A stretch of 18,758 nucleotides of DNA from positions 1 to 18,758 of the forward strand of contig JAEDEG010000046.1 in assembly GCA_016293435.1 (NCBI GenBank). Reading direction: 5' to 3'. The DNA comes from Clostridia bacterium (lineage in GTDB: Bacteria > Bacillota > Clostridia > UMGS1810). This document shows positions 6,920-14,686 of this stretch, in pieces. The notes below the pieces were generated by a model, which saw only the letters and a program-made list of their open reading frames with translations, was not told the DNA's origin and did not search any database. The first letter of the stretch is position 1, and every line of letters starts with the position of its first letter. The position numbers and the translations under genes were made by a program.

Positions 6920-7756
6920 GTGTTCGGACTGGTCAATATATATAGAGATGAATTAAAAGTAAAAAATTATGACTTGTTCAGAGCATATTACTGCGGATTG
7001 TGCAAGGCACTTGGCAAAAGGTATAATCAGTTGGTGCGTTTGGGACTAAGTTATGATATGACTTTTTTGGCAATACTTGCGGATTCACTGTCTGAAGATT
7101 CTCCCGATATTATATCAGACGGATGTATAAAGCATATCGGCAGGCACAAAATATGCACTTCAAACCGTGCAATTGATTTTAGTGCAGATATGAGCATTAT
7201 TTTAACATATCACAAGCTGACTGATGACATTTCAGACGAAAGAAGCCTGAAAGCTTTTTTTGCCAGATTACCGTATTTCCGGGCGTTCAAAAAAGCGTCC
7301 AATAAATATCCGTCGGCTTCTCAAAAAATAAAAAAACATTTGGACGAGCTTTTAAAGCTTGAAAAAAGCAAATGTGCATCAATCGATGAGGCTGCCGATC
7401 CTTTTGCAAATCTCACCTCAACAATGTTTGGGCAATACGATGCATCACTTACCGGAATTGGGTATAATATCGGTAGGTTTATATATATTGCCGATGCATA
7501 TGGCGATATCGAATATGATATAAAGCATAAGCAATATAATCCATATCTTTGCCGCTATAATACGGACTTTGTAAAAACAGAAGAATTTAGAAAGTCTGTT
7601 ATGGGTTCTCTTAATATGACACTGTTTGCAGTTTCAGAATCGTATTCTGAGCTTAAGATTAAAAAAAATAAAGAAATTCTTGATAACATTATATATTTGG
7701 GCCTCAGAAGTGCCTATGATACATTATTTAAAAATACGGAGGAAATAAATGGCTAA
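6920..7756 (+). CDS. DUF5685 family protein, function unknown
   Basis: This 278-residue soluble, mostly helical protein matches the DUF5685 family as I know it. It opens with MFGLVNIYRDELKVKNYD and YYCGLC (23-28), followed by LGLSYDMTFLAIL (41-53). GTG at 6920 is chosen because family members start with Met-Phe-Gly and because AGAGGA (6905-6910) is 9 nt away; TTG at 6911 touches that ribosome binding site. Two acidic motifs stand out: DDISDE (102-107) and DAYGDIEYD (192-200), followed by KHKQYNP (202-208). They recall the paired Asp-rich motifs of the all-alpha isoprenoid synthases, but that is my inference. It is first in a five-gene operon and overlaps the next gene (a J-domain protein) by 8 nt, implying translational coupling. 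No signal peptide or membrane segment is seen. Confidence 0.88.
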   Translation: MFGLVNIYRDELKVKNYDLFRAYYCGLCKALGKRYNQLVRLGLSYDMTFLAILADSLSEDSPDIISDGCIKHIGRHKICTSNRAIDFSADMSIILTYHKLTDDISDERSLKAFFARLPYFRAFKKASNKYPSASQKIKKHLDELLKLEKSKCASIDEAADPFANLTSTMFGQYDASLTGIGYNIGRFIYIADAYGDIEYDIKHKQYNPYLCRYNTDFVKTEEFRKSVMGSLNMTLFAVSESYSELKIKKNKEILDNIIYLGLRSAYDTLFKNTEEING

Positions 7757-8363
7757 TCCATATGAAGTTTTGGGCGTAAGCCCCGAAAGTACCGATGAAG
7801 AAATATCCGCTGCTTACCGAAAGCTTGTCAAGCAATATCATCCCGACCGCTATGTCGGCAATCCGCTTGCTGAATTAGCAGCAGAAAAAATTAAAGAAAT
7901 AAATGCGGCATACGATGCAATAATGAATGACAGAAAAACCAAATCGACCGGTTCAGGCTTTTCGGGTCAAAAAAGCTCCGGTTACAATTCTTCAAGTTCT
8001 GATTATAACAAAATCAGAATGCTTATTAATTCCGGCAGGCTTGGCGAAGCAGAAAATCTTCTTAACAATATTAGTATACGAAATGCTGAATGGCATTTTC
8101 TAATGGGTATGGTAATGAAGAAAAAAGGTTGGTATGACATGGCATATGAGCACCTTAACCGTGCCGCGTCAATGGAGCCGGGAAATATGGAATACCGTCA
8201 GGCGAGAGACAGCATGGATTATGGCGGTGTCGGCTACCGTACCTTTGGCAACAGCGGCGGCTATTCCGACGGATGCTGTGACAGCTGCCAGACACTCATA
8301 TGCGCAGATTGTTGCTGCGAAATGTGCGGAGGAAATCTTATTCCGTGCATAGGCTGCAGATAA
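7749..8363 (+). CDS. J-domain protein with Cys-rich tail
   Basis: This 204-residue protein has an N-terminal J domain (3-60) with the diagnostic HPD tripeptide at 31-33, so it should stimulate the ATPase of a DnaK-type chaperone. A Ser/Gly-rich linker (66-84) leads to a helical, TPR-like segment (about 86-153). The last 30 residues hold ten cysteines (176, 177, 180, 185, 188-190, 193, 200, 203) and may bind metal or iron-sulfur. The zinc-finger spacing of true DnaJ (four CxxCxGxG) and its C-terminal substrate domains are absent, so it is a specialised co-chaperone, not DnaJ. GGAGG lies 6 nt before ATG 7749, inside the end of the preceding gene; the 8-nt overlap suggests the two proteins are made together. 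The substrate is unknown. Confidence 0.9.
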   Translation: MANPYEVLGVSPESTDEEISAAYRKLVKQYHPDRYVGNPLAELAAEKIKEINAAYDAIMNDRKTKSTGSGFSGQKSSGYNSSSSDYNKIRMLINSGRLGEAENLLNNISIRNAEWHFLMGMVMKKKGWYDMAYEHLNRAASMEPGNMEYRQARDSMDYGGVGYRTFGNSGGYSDGCCDSCQTLICADCCCEMCGGNLIPCIGCR

Positions 8364-8378
8364 ATTTTATGAAGGGCT

Positions 8379-8891
8379 GTGATTAATATTAAGACAAATA
8401 AGATTGCCGGCGGGGGAATATGTGCTGCTCTTTGTTTGGTTTTGCTCTTTGCCTCGTCGTTCATACCTGCCAAAATAGCCTTTTTGTTTGCATCTTCAAT
8501 TGTAATGGGAGTCTGTATTCTCAGATATAAAACAATGACGGCATTGATGACATATATATCAGTGTCTGTTATTTCGCTGTTGATTATTCCCAAGGCAAAT
8601 TTGATAGTTTCCTTGGCGTATACATCAGTATTCGGTATATATCCGATTGTGAAGCTGTATATTGAAAAAATTAAAAACATGAAAATTGAATATATCATAA
8701 AGTTTTTGATATGGAACATTCATCTTTTTCTTGTATATGTCATACTCAGTGCTTTTGGTCAAAACAGTCTTTTTGATTTAGGTACTTTCTGGGTGTGGCT
8801 TGGTGGAATGGGTTTGATGCTTGCATATGATTTGATTTTTGGTATATTTATTAACGGATTTTATCGTACATATTCAAAATTTTTAAAATAA
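8379..8891 (+). CDS. Small polytopic membrane protein, unknown
   Basis: This 170-residue protein is mostly hydrophobic, with five to six likely membrane helices (about 12-29, 31-48, 53-70, 74-95, 106-125, 134-158) and a basic C-terminal end (RTYSKFLK). No catalytic motif is seen and I do not recognise a named family. The overall shape resembles small ECF-transporter S-component-like proteins, but this is only a shape resemblance. The start is uncertain: GTG at 8379 is the only near start codon in frame, and GAAGGG (8371-8376) is just 2 nt away, so initiation may rely on coupling to the J-domain gene that ends 15 nt upstream. It is third in the operon, 12 nt before the DUF4380 gene. Confidence 0.8.
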   Translation: MINIKTNKIAGGGICAALCLVLLFASSFIPAKIAFLFASSIVMGVCILRYKTMTALMTYISVSVISLLIIPKANLIVSLAYTSVFGIYPIVKLYIEKIKNMKIEYIIKFLIWNIHLFLVYVILSAFGQNSLFDLGTFWVWLGGMGLMLAYDLIFGIFINGFYRTYSKFLK

Positions 8892-8903
8892 AGGAGACTA
8901 AAA

Positions 8904-9842
8904 ATGATTGCAGTCAAAGAGTTAAACTATGGTAATTTTGGCAAGTGCGTCAGTATTTCCAATGGTAATATAGAGGTTTTTGTTACCTTGGATTTCGGGC
9001 CACGAATTATTCGTGCAGGCTTTGTAGGCGGGGATAACTTTATGAAAGAAGACACCGAGTTTTCCATGCATACTGACCTTGCCGGCTCAAAGTTTTCAGA
9101 TGATACTTTCTATAACAGAGGCGGTCACAGATTCTGGATCAGTCCGGAGGCAATGCCCCGAACCTACTATCCCGACAATGAACCGGTATCATATGAAAAA
9201 TGCGGCGATAAGATTGTTTTTACGCCACCGATTCAGGTTGCAAACGAATTTGCACTTTCTATTGAGATTAAGATGCAGGAGGATGAAAATAAGCTCTCTA
9301 TCAATCATATTGCCACAAATACCGGATATTGGGCAAAAGAATTTGCACCGTGGTCAATAACTGTTGTTGCCGAAAACGGCATTGAGATTATACCTCAAAA
9401 TGTTACAGATACCGGTCTGCTTTCAAACAGAATACTTGTTTTCTGGCCCTATACCAAAATCAAAGATTCCAGACTTGATATGACCGACAAATACATTCGT
9501 TTGTCCCAGTATACATCGGCAACATGCCCACTCAAAATAGGATTGTCTCAGGAAAATCCTTGGGGAGCATATTTCCATCACAATTGTATGTTTGTTAAAA
9601 AGTATTTCCCTGTTAAAGACGGCGTTTATCCCGACAACGGATGCACATACGAAACCTATACCAACAGCAGCATACTTGAAATGGAAACTCTTGGTGAGCT
9701 CTCTGTTGTAAAGCCGGGCGAAAGTGTATCTCACACCGAGGTGTGGGAATTTTATAAAGATGTTGCTGTTCCACATGATGATTCCGAGATGGATAAAATT
9801 GCAGTAAAATATAAATTAAACCAAAAGGAGATTTTAAAATGA
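8904..9842 (+). CDS. DUF4380 / galactose-mutarotase-like protein
   Basis: This 312-residue cytoplasmic protein is rich in beta strands and fits the DUF4380 family, which shares the galactose mutarotase-like (supersandwich) fold. The family segment GGHRFWISPE is at 73-82, and FGPRIIRAG lies at 31-39. Members are usually predicted carbohydrate-binding or epimerase-like proteins; the true substrate is unknown. No signal peptide is present. The ATG follows AAAGGAG at a good distance. The stop codon overlaps the start of the next gene as ATGA (9839-9842), so it is translationally coupled to the VOC protein. A sugar- or metabolite-modifying pair is plausible but not shown by the sequence. Confidence 0.78.
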   Translation: MIAVKELNYGNFGKCVSISNGNIEVFVTLDFGPRIIRAGFVGGDNFMKEDTEFSMHTDLAGSKFSDDTFYNRGGHRFWISPEAMPRTYYPDNEPVSYEKCGDKIVFTPPIQVANEFALSIEIKMQEDENKLSINHIATNTGYWAKEFAPWSITVVAENGIEIIPQNVTDTGLLSNRILVFWPYTKIKDSRLDMTDKYIRLSQYTSATCPLKIGLSQENPWGAYFHHNCMFVKKYFPVKDGVYPDNGCTYETYTNSSILEMETLGELSVVKPGESVSHTEVWEFYKDVAVPHDDSEMDKIAVKYKLNQKEILK

Positions 9843-10222
9843 TTACAGGTATTGAACACATTGCAATTTTTGCAAAAGACACCAAGGCACTGTCAGATTG
9901 GTATGTAAATATGTTTGACGGCAAAATTGTATATGACAACGGTAAGGGTACATATTTTGTTGCTTTTTCCGATAAGTCGATGATTGAATTTTGCTTAAAT
10001 TCCGAGCAGGATAACGAGCTTACCAACCTCGAAAAGCCGGGTGTTCGTCATATTGCACTTTCAGTAGACAATTTTGATGCTGCTGTCGAAAGCGTAAAAA
10101 AATCCGGGGTCGAAATTCTCAAAGATGCTGCTGTTGCACCTAACGGTATCGGCACAATGTTTTTCAGAGATCCCGAGGGCAACATCCTTCATTTTATTTC
10201 CAGACCAAATCCACTTGTATAA
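9839..10222 (+). CDS. VOC family (glyoxalase-fold) protein
   Basis: This 127-residue protein consists of one vicinal-oxygen-chelate domain made of two beta-alpha-beta-beta-beta modules. The N-terminal strand IEHIAIF and the second-module strand VRHIALSV are typical, as is the final FFRDPEGNILHF (108-119). Candidate metal ligands at the canonical positions are His 7, Glu 50, His 71 and His 118; the last is commonly Glu in glyoxalase I. The family includes glyoxalase, dioxygenase and resistance proteins, and the sequence does not pick among them. It is the last gene of the operon, overlapping the preceding one by 4 nt, and ends 4 nt before a strong terminator. Confidence 0.88.
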   Translation: MITGIEHIAIFAKDTKALSDWYVNMFDGKIVYDNGKGTYFVAFSDKSMIEFCLNSEQDNELTNLEKPGVRHIALSVDNFDAAVESVKKSGVEILKDAAVAPNGIGTMFFRDPEGNILHFISRPNPLV

Positions 10223-10226
10223 TTAC

Positions 10227-10263
10227 AATAATCGGAGTGCCGCCGGGCACTCCGATTATTTTC
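10227..10263. terminator. Strong bidirectional terminator
   Basis: AATAATCGGAGTGCC (10227-10241) and its exact complement (10246-10260) make a perfect 15-bp stem with a 4-nt loop. The U-rich end TTATTTTC lies on the + side. It ends the five-gene operon and, read on the minus strand, the RNA methyltransferase gene whose stop codon is at 10270. Confidence 0.88.
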
Positions 10264-10269
10264 ACGATT

Positions 10270-11391
10270 CTATTTAAAATACTGATATATATTACATTTC
10301 AGCATTCCGTTGTATACCTTTCTTTTTTTATCGGCATTTTTACCGAAGTCAGCTTCAAATTTTTCATAAGATGTCAAAATGATTTTTTTTGCCTGAGCAA
10401 ATTCGGCAAACTTTTTTCCCATATCTTTGTAAATTATTTTACATTCCTTTACATCCAGCAAACGCTCACCGTAAGGTGGATTGCAAATTATTACACCTTT
10501 ATCATCAAACGGATTTATTTTTCTGAAATCACATACCGAAAAGCGTATTTTGTCTGCCACACCGGCTCTTTTTGCGTTTTCCTTTGCAATTTCGACAGCG
10601 TTTTTGTCTATATCAGATGCGAGAATTAAAGTTTCTGCCAAATGGTCAATGTTTTCTCGCGCTTCTTCTCTTGCATCCTGCCACATATCTTTGCCGATAA
10701 TATCAATCCATGTTTCCGCTACAAACTTTCTTCTGAGTCCGGGAGCGGTATTGGTTGCATATAACGCGGCCTCTATTGGGATGGTTCCGCTGCCGCAAAA
10801 CGGATCACACAAAGGCCTGTCTCCGCGCCAAAAACTGATATCCACCATTGCAAATGCGAGAGTTTCCCTCATAGGTGCGGCAACGGTTTTTACTCGGTAT
10901 CCTCTTTTATACAAATTGCTGCCCGAGGTATCAATATATACAGATACAATATCCTTCATAATGGCAAAATGTATTGGGAACAGAGCTTTCGTTTCTTCAA
11001 AATATTCTGTTTTATATACATTCGAAAGTCTTTTCACAATACTTTTTTTAATAATCGATTGGCAGTCGGGCACACTGTGAAGCTGTGATTTTAATGAATG
11101 TCCGACTACAGGAAAAGCGTCATTTTTTCCAATATATTCTTCCCATTCAATTTTGCCTGTTTGAGCAAACAACTCTTCAAAGCTTGTAGCTTTAAAATCT
11201 GCCATATGAATCATAATTCGTTCGGCACATCGCAGATTTATGTTGGCAAGGCATATAGCCTCATAGTCTCCCACAAAGTTTACCCTTCCGTCACTTACTG
11301 ACGACACCTCATAACCGAGCTTTTTTACTTCGTTGGCAACTATACTTTCTGTACCCAGCAGAGTAGGAATTGTAAGATTTAACGTTTTCAT
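10270..11391 (-). CDS. THUMP-domain class I RNA methyltransferase
   Basis: This 373-residue protein is of the RlmL/YpsC type and probably makes an N2-methylguanosine in 23S rRNA (or tRNA) with S-adenosylmethionine. The N-terminal third holds a THUMP RNA-binding domain (about 40-155). The Rossmann methyltransferase domain follows, with motif I CDPFCGSGTIPIEAAL (195-210), the acidic SAM-ribose position SDIDKNAVEIAKENA (259-273) and the catalytic NPPYGERL (304-311). It lacks the second, RlmK-like methyltransferase half found in the fused E. coli protein, as is usual in Bacillota. ATG 11391 is chosen because GGAGG sits 6 nt upstream; the in-frame start 15 nt earlier precedes that site. The gene is monocistronic and divergent from rnz. 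Confidence 0.92.
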   Translation of the reverse strand: MKTLNLTIPTLLGTESIVANEVKKLGYEVSSVSDGRVNFVGDYEAICLANINLRCAERIMIHMADFKATSFEELFAQTGKIEWEEYIGKNDAFPVVGHSLKSQLHSVPDCQSIIKKSIVKRLSNVYKTEYFEETKALFPIHFAIMKDIVSVYIDTSGSNLYKRGYRVKTVAAPMRETLAFAMVDISFWRGDRPLCDPFCGSGTIPIEAALYATNTAPGLRRKFVAETWIDIIGKDMWQDAREEARENIDHLAETLILASDIDKNAVEIAKENAKRAGVADKIRFSVCDFRKINPFDDKGVIICNPPYGERLLDVKECKIIYKDMGKKFAEFAQAKKIILTSYEKFEADFGKNADKKRKVYNGMLKCNIYQYFK

Positions 11392-11420
11392 TGTTGCCTC
11401 CTTCAAAACAGTATATCTCT

Positions 11421-11429
11421 ATTGTATCA
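11421..11429 (-). promoter_or_regulatory. Possible extended -10 promoter of RNA methyltransferase
   Basis: On the minus strand the sequence TGATACAAT (11429-11421) is an extended -10 element (TGn then TACAAT) 29 nt before the start codon. The -35 region is poor (TAGCAA at 17 nt). A similar extended -10, TGGTATCAT (11521-11529), faces the other way toward rnz with no good -35. The remainder of the 231-nt gap 11392-11622 is AT-rich and shows no other structure. Confidence 0.45.
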
Positions 11430-11622
11430 CATAAGTCGAATAATTGCTATAGTAAATATAAGTTTTTACAATATTTATTAAGTTTTGTATATTTTTGCGA
11501 TAGATTTATTTTGATAAGTGTGGTATCATTTTATATATCTATAAATATAAGGACATATGCAGATGCATCGGCATCCGGACGATATGTTCTGCCCGCAAAT
11601 ATATTGTAACAGGATTGATAAT

Positions 11623-12531
11623 ATGATTGATGTTTGTTTGCTTGGTACCGGCGGCACCATGCCTCTTAAAAACAGATGGCTTTCATCTGCTGTATTCAGA
11701 TACAATGGACACTGCATTCTTACTGATTGCGGCGAGGGAAGCCAAATCGCCCTGAAGTGTGCCGGTCTCACATTTAAGCCTATAGATGTTATATGCCTTA
11801 CTCATTTTCATGCCGACCATGTGGCCGGTCTGCCCGGTATGCTCCTTTCTATGGGCAATGAGGGTAGGGTTGATCCCGTTCTCATAATCGGACCACGTGG
11901 AACTCGCAAGGTTGTTTCGGCTCTTATGACCATTGCACCGGGTATTGCTTTCGATATTGAAATTGCAGAGGTAGAAAATTTTGACGAAACCTTTTATTTT
12001 GAAGGATTTACTGTCACTGCGTTCAGAGTGCGTCATTCTGTGGAGTGTCTCGGTTATCGCTTTGATATTCCGAGAGTTGGTAAATTTGACATCGAAAAGG
12101 CAAAATCAAATAACGTTCCCATGAAAATCTGGGGTGCTCTTCAAAAGGAAGAAGAAGTTGAATACGAAAATTGCATCTATACATCTGACATGGTTTTGGG
12201 TCCTACCCGCAAAGGCCTCAGGCTTATTTTTTGCACAGATACCCGCCCGTGCGAGGCTATAGTTCATAACTCCAAAGGGGCAGATCTTGCTGTTTTAGAG
12301 GGAATGTACGGCAGTGAAGATAAGGACGAAAGAGCCAAAATTGCCATGCACATGACATTTGCCGAGGCTGCAGCAATTGCCAAAGCAGCCGGAGTGCGCA
12401 AGCTTTGGCTCACTCATTTTTCACCTTCAATGCCCAATCCCGAAGAATATATCATGGAGGCTAACAGCATATTTGAAAACACAGAGATTGGATTCGACGG
12501 GAAATTTGAACAGATACATTTCATAGATTAA
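11623..12531 (+). CDS. rnz: Ribonuclease Z-like metallo-beta-lactamase protein
   Basis: This 302-residue protein probably cuts the 3' trailer from tRNA precursors. The metal site is complete: HFHADH (61-66), His 138, Asp 206 and His 265 match the ligand positions of B. subtilis RNase Z within a few residues, and the length is right. Around residue 193 GPTRKGLRLIFCTDTRPC is also RNase Z-like. Two features are unusual: the HEAT motif is replaced by LEGMYG (225-230), and the exosite arm region (about 150-190) lacks the usual Gly-Pro-rich pattern. This may be a divergent subfamily with altered substrate preference. ATG 11623 is chosen since it gives the family's N-terminus MIDVCLLGTGG and has AGGA (11611-11614) 8 nt upstream; a start at 11557 would add 22 atypical residues. 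The LTA-synthase-like gene follows after 17 nt. Confidence 0.85.
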   Translation: MIDVCLLGTGGTMPLKNRWLSSAVFRYNGHCILTDCGEGSQIALKCAGLTFKPIDVICLTHFHADHVAGLPGMLLSMGNEGRVDPVLIIGPRGTRKVVSALMTIAPGIAFDIEIAEVENFDETFYFEGFTVTAFRVRHSVECLGYRFDIPRVGKFDIEKAKSNNVPMKIWGALQKEEEVEYENCIYTSDMVLGPTRKGLRLIFCTDTRPCEAIVHNSKGADLAVLEGMYGSEDKDERAKIAMHMTFAEAAAIAKAAGVRKLWLTHFSPSMPNPEEYIMEANSIFENTEIGFDGKFEQIHFID

Positions 12532-12548
12532 TTCAAAGGATGAAGAAT

Positions 12549-14546
12549 ATGTCATTAGGCAATAAATTGTTAAAAAAAATAAATGTATATGCGCTCAAGT
12601 TCTCTGATTATTGGAAAAAGCATTATTATTTTCAGTATTTTGTACTGTCTGCTTTGGTAATGTTTATTTCCGAGATATTCAGCCAAAGATCAGTTTTTTC
12701 GGCATTAGATTTTTTTATTCACAGCTTTCCTACCTTCATGGTTGGATACAGTGTTGTGTTTCTTAGTCTTCTCCTTATTCATTTTTTAAAAAAAAGAAAC
12801 TTTTGGAAATATGCAATATCGGGAATGTGGGTTTTGCTCAGTGTCATAAATTTTATTATGTATACATTCAGGCTTATGCCGTTCAGCTTTAACGACATAC
12901 TGCTTATTCCGAGCACCTTTACTGTCATCCCCAAATATCTTTCGGTATTCCAGATGATTCTCATTTGTTGTATTATTATTGCGCTTGTCGCAGGGATTGT
13001 CTGGTTGTATCGAAAAACAGCGAATATTAAGATTAATTTCAAAAAAGATATAGCTTTTGCATTAGTTCTTTTGATTTTTGCAATATCATATCTTACCCTT
13101 TCTTCGTATACAAATATTATAGACAAGAGGGTTCTCGGACTTATCAACAAATATGAACGCAACGGTTTCATTTATTGCTATGCAAGCAGTATTTTTGAGC
13201 GCGGAATGAGTGAGCCGGACAGCTATTCTGTATCTGAAGTATCATCAATTATCAAAAATCTTGATAAAAAAGCAAATGATGATATAGAAAAACCAAACAT
13301 AATTTTCTTACAGCTTGAATCTTTTTTTGATGTCAATAATGTAAAAGAGCTTAAATACAGCGAAAACCCCATACCTGTTTTTAATTCTTTGGAAGAAAAA
13401 TTTTCTCACGGCTATCTGACTGTTCCCACATTCAGTGCCGGCACTGCCAATACAGAATTTGAGGTTCTGACGGGACTTAATGTAGGCTTTCTCGGAATAG
13501 GAGAGGTCGCATATCAGACTGTTGTGCCCAAAGGACCCATAGAAACTGTGTGCCACCATCTCAAGCGCATAGGCTACACCGCTCACGCAATTCACAATAA
13601 CTACGGCACCTTCTACAATCGGAACATTATATATAGCAATTTGGGTTTTGATACATTCACATCTCTTGAATATATGTATGATGTCGAATATAATGCTCTT
13701 GGCTGGGCGAGAGATAAGGTTATAGCAACCTCAATTATAGATTGTCTAAAATCCGATAAAAGCAGGGATTTTATATATGCAGTTGGCGTACAGACACACG
13801 GTACTTATCCCAACAATGTAAAAGACAGCGCCAAATTGATTGATGTTACCGGCTTTGGGGATAACGAAGAAATTGAAGAAAGCTATGAGTATTATATTAG
13901 TCAGATGAAAGAGGTTGATACATTTATCGGTGATTTAATTTCCGAAATTGAAAAAATTAACGAGCCGAGTGTTCTTGTTATTTTCGGCGATCATATGCCC
14001 GGATTCGATGTTGAGGATAATCAGCTTGTTAACGACAGCAAATATCAGACTGAATATGTAATTTGGTCAAATTTTGACACCGACTGCGTAATTAAGGATT
14101 TGTATTCATATCAATTGTATTCTTATGTGCTTGACCGCGTCGGTATTGATGGGGGAGTAATTTCCAAGCTTAACGAAAAATATTCATTCTCAGTAACTGA
14201 TGATTATATGGATAATTATGAGGTAATACAGTATGATATGCTTGAGGGTGAGGGATTGTCTTATGGCAGCTCTCCTCCCCAAAAAACCGGAACAAAGATG
14301 GGTATAAGACAAATTAAGCTAACTGGGGTAAACTCAAAAGGGAATACAGTTGAGGTCAGAGGCTCTGAATTTACGCAGTGCAGCTCGATTTGTATAAACG
14401 ATAAGCTGATTGAAACAAAATATGTTAACAGCAAAGCTCTTTTGGCCGAGGACTATTTGCTCAAATCGGGTGATATAGTCACTGTTTGTCAGGTTGACGA
14501 CAAATCAAATATCCTTTCAAAAACAAATTCACTTGAGTACAAATAA
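12549..14546 (+). CDS. LTA synthase-like membrane sulfatase
   Basis: This 665-residue protein has five N-terminal membrane helices (roughly 30-187) and an extracellular sulfatase-fold domain (about 250-560). In LtaS-type enzymes the domain transfers glycerol-phosphate from phosphatidylglycerol to a cell-wall polymer. Recognised parts are NIIFLQLESF (250-259, metal-binding Glu 257), SAGTANTEFEVLTGL (296-310) with Thr 299 as the likely nucleophile, GWARD (385-389), QTHGTYP (415-421) and the metal-binding FGDHMPGF (479-486). After the sulfatase domain there is an extra segment of about 85 residues (580-665) of likely beta structure. ATG 12549 is 8 nt from AAAGGA (12535-12540); the ATG at 12540 overlaps that site. 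It is cotranscribed with rnz. Whether the product is true lipoteichoic acid or another glycerol-phosphate modification cannot be told. Confidence 0.88.
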   Translation: MSLGNKLLKKINVYALKFSDYWKKHYYFQYFVLSALVMFISEIFSQRSVFSALDFFIHSFPTFMVGYSVVFLSLLLIHFLKKRNFWKYAISGMWVLLSVINFIMYTFRLMPFSFNDILLIPSTFTVIPKYLSVFQMILICCIIIALVAGIVWLYRKTANIKINFKKDIAFALVLLIFAISYLTLSSYTNIIDKRVLGLINKYERNGFIYCYASSIFERGMSEPDSYSVSEVSSIIKNLDKKANDDIEKPNIIFLQLESFFDVNNVKELKYSENPIPVFNSLEEKFSHGYLTVPTFSAGTANTEFEVLTGLNVGFLGIGEVAYQTVVPKGPIETVCHHLKRIGYTAHAIHNNYGTFYNRNIIYSNLGFDTFTSLEYMYDVEYNALGWARDKVIATSIIDCLKSDKSRDFIYAVGVQTHGTYPNNVKDSAKLIDVTGFGDNEEIEESYEYYISQMKEVDTFIGDLISEIEKINEPSVLVIFGDHMPGFDVEDNQLVNDSKYQTEYVIWSNFDTDCVIKDLYSYQLYSYVLDRVGIDGGVISKLNEKYSFSVTDDYMDNYEVIQYDMLEGEGLSYGSSPPQKTGTKMGIRQIKLTGVNSKGNTVEVRGSEFTQCSSICINDKLIETKYVNSKALLAEDYLLKSGDIVTVCQVDDKSNILSKTNSLEYK

Positions 14547-14608
14547 ATTACAATTCGGTGCCCCTGCCTTCTTGCTTCGCTTGTTTATGAATCTGTATGT
14601 AAGCATAA

Positions 14609-14663
14609 TAAAACCCGACCTCCCAATTGTCAGATATTTGGTCTGACAATTGGGAGGTCGGGT
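14609..14663 (-). terminator. Long perfect hairpin, rluD terminator
   Basis: A 22-bp perfect inverted repeat (14613-14634 with 14642-14663, loop 7 nt) begins ACCCGACCTCCC. Read on the minus strand it ends in TTTATT, so it serves as terminator of the rluD end of the proS operon. On the + strand it is followed by CATTTG, a weak U-tract, but the very stable stem may also stop transcription from the LTA-synthase-like gene. The 66 nt before it (14547-14612) show nothing else. Confidence 0.72.
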
Positions 14664-14686
14664 CATTTGTCGATTCGTCTGTGTTT

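Noticed and set aside
10481..11080. 199-codon + strand frame opposite the RNA methyltransferase
   Set aside because: The minus-strand gene carries clear THUMP and methyltransferase motifs; the + frame is a shadow without motifs or a ribosome binding site.
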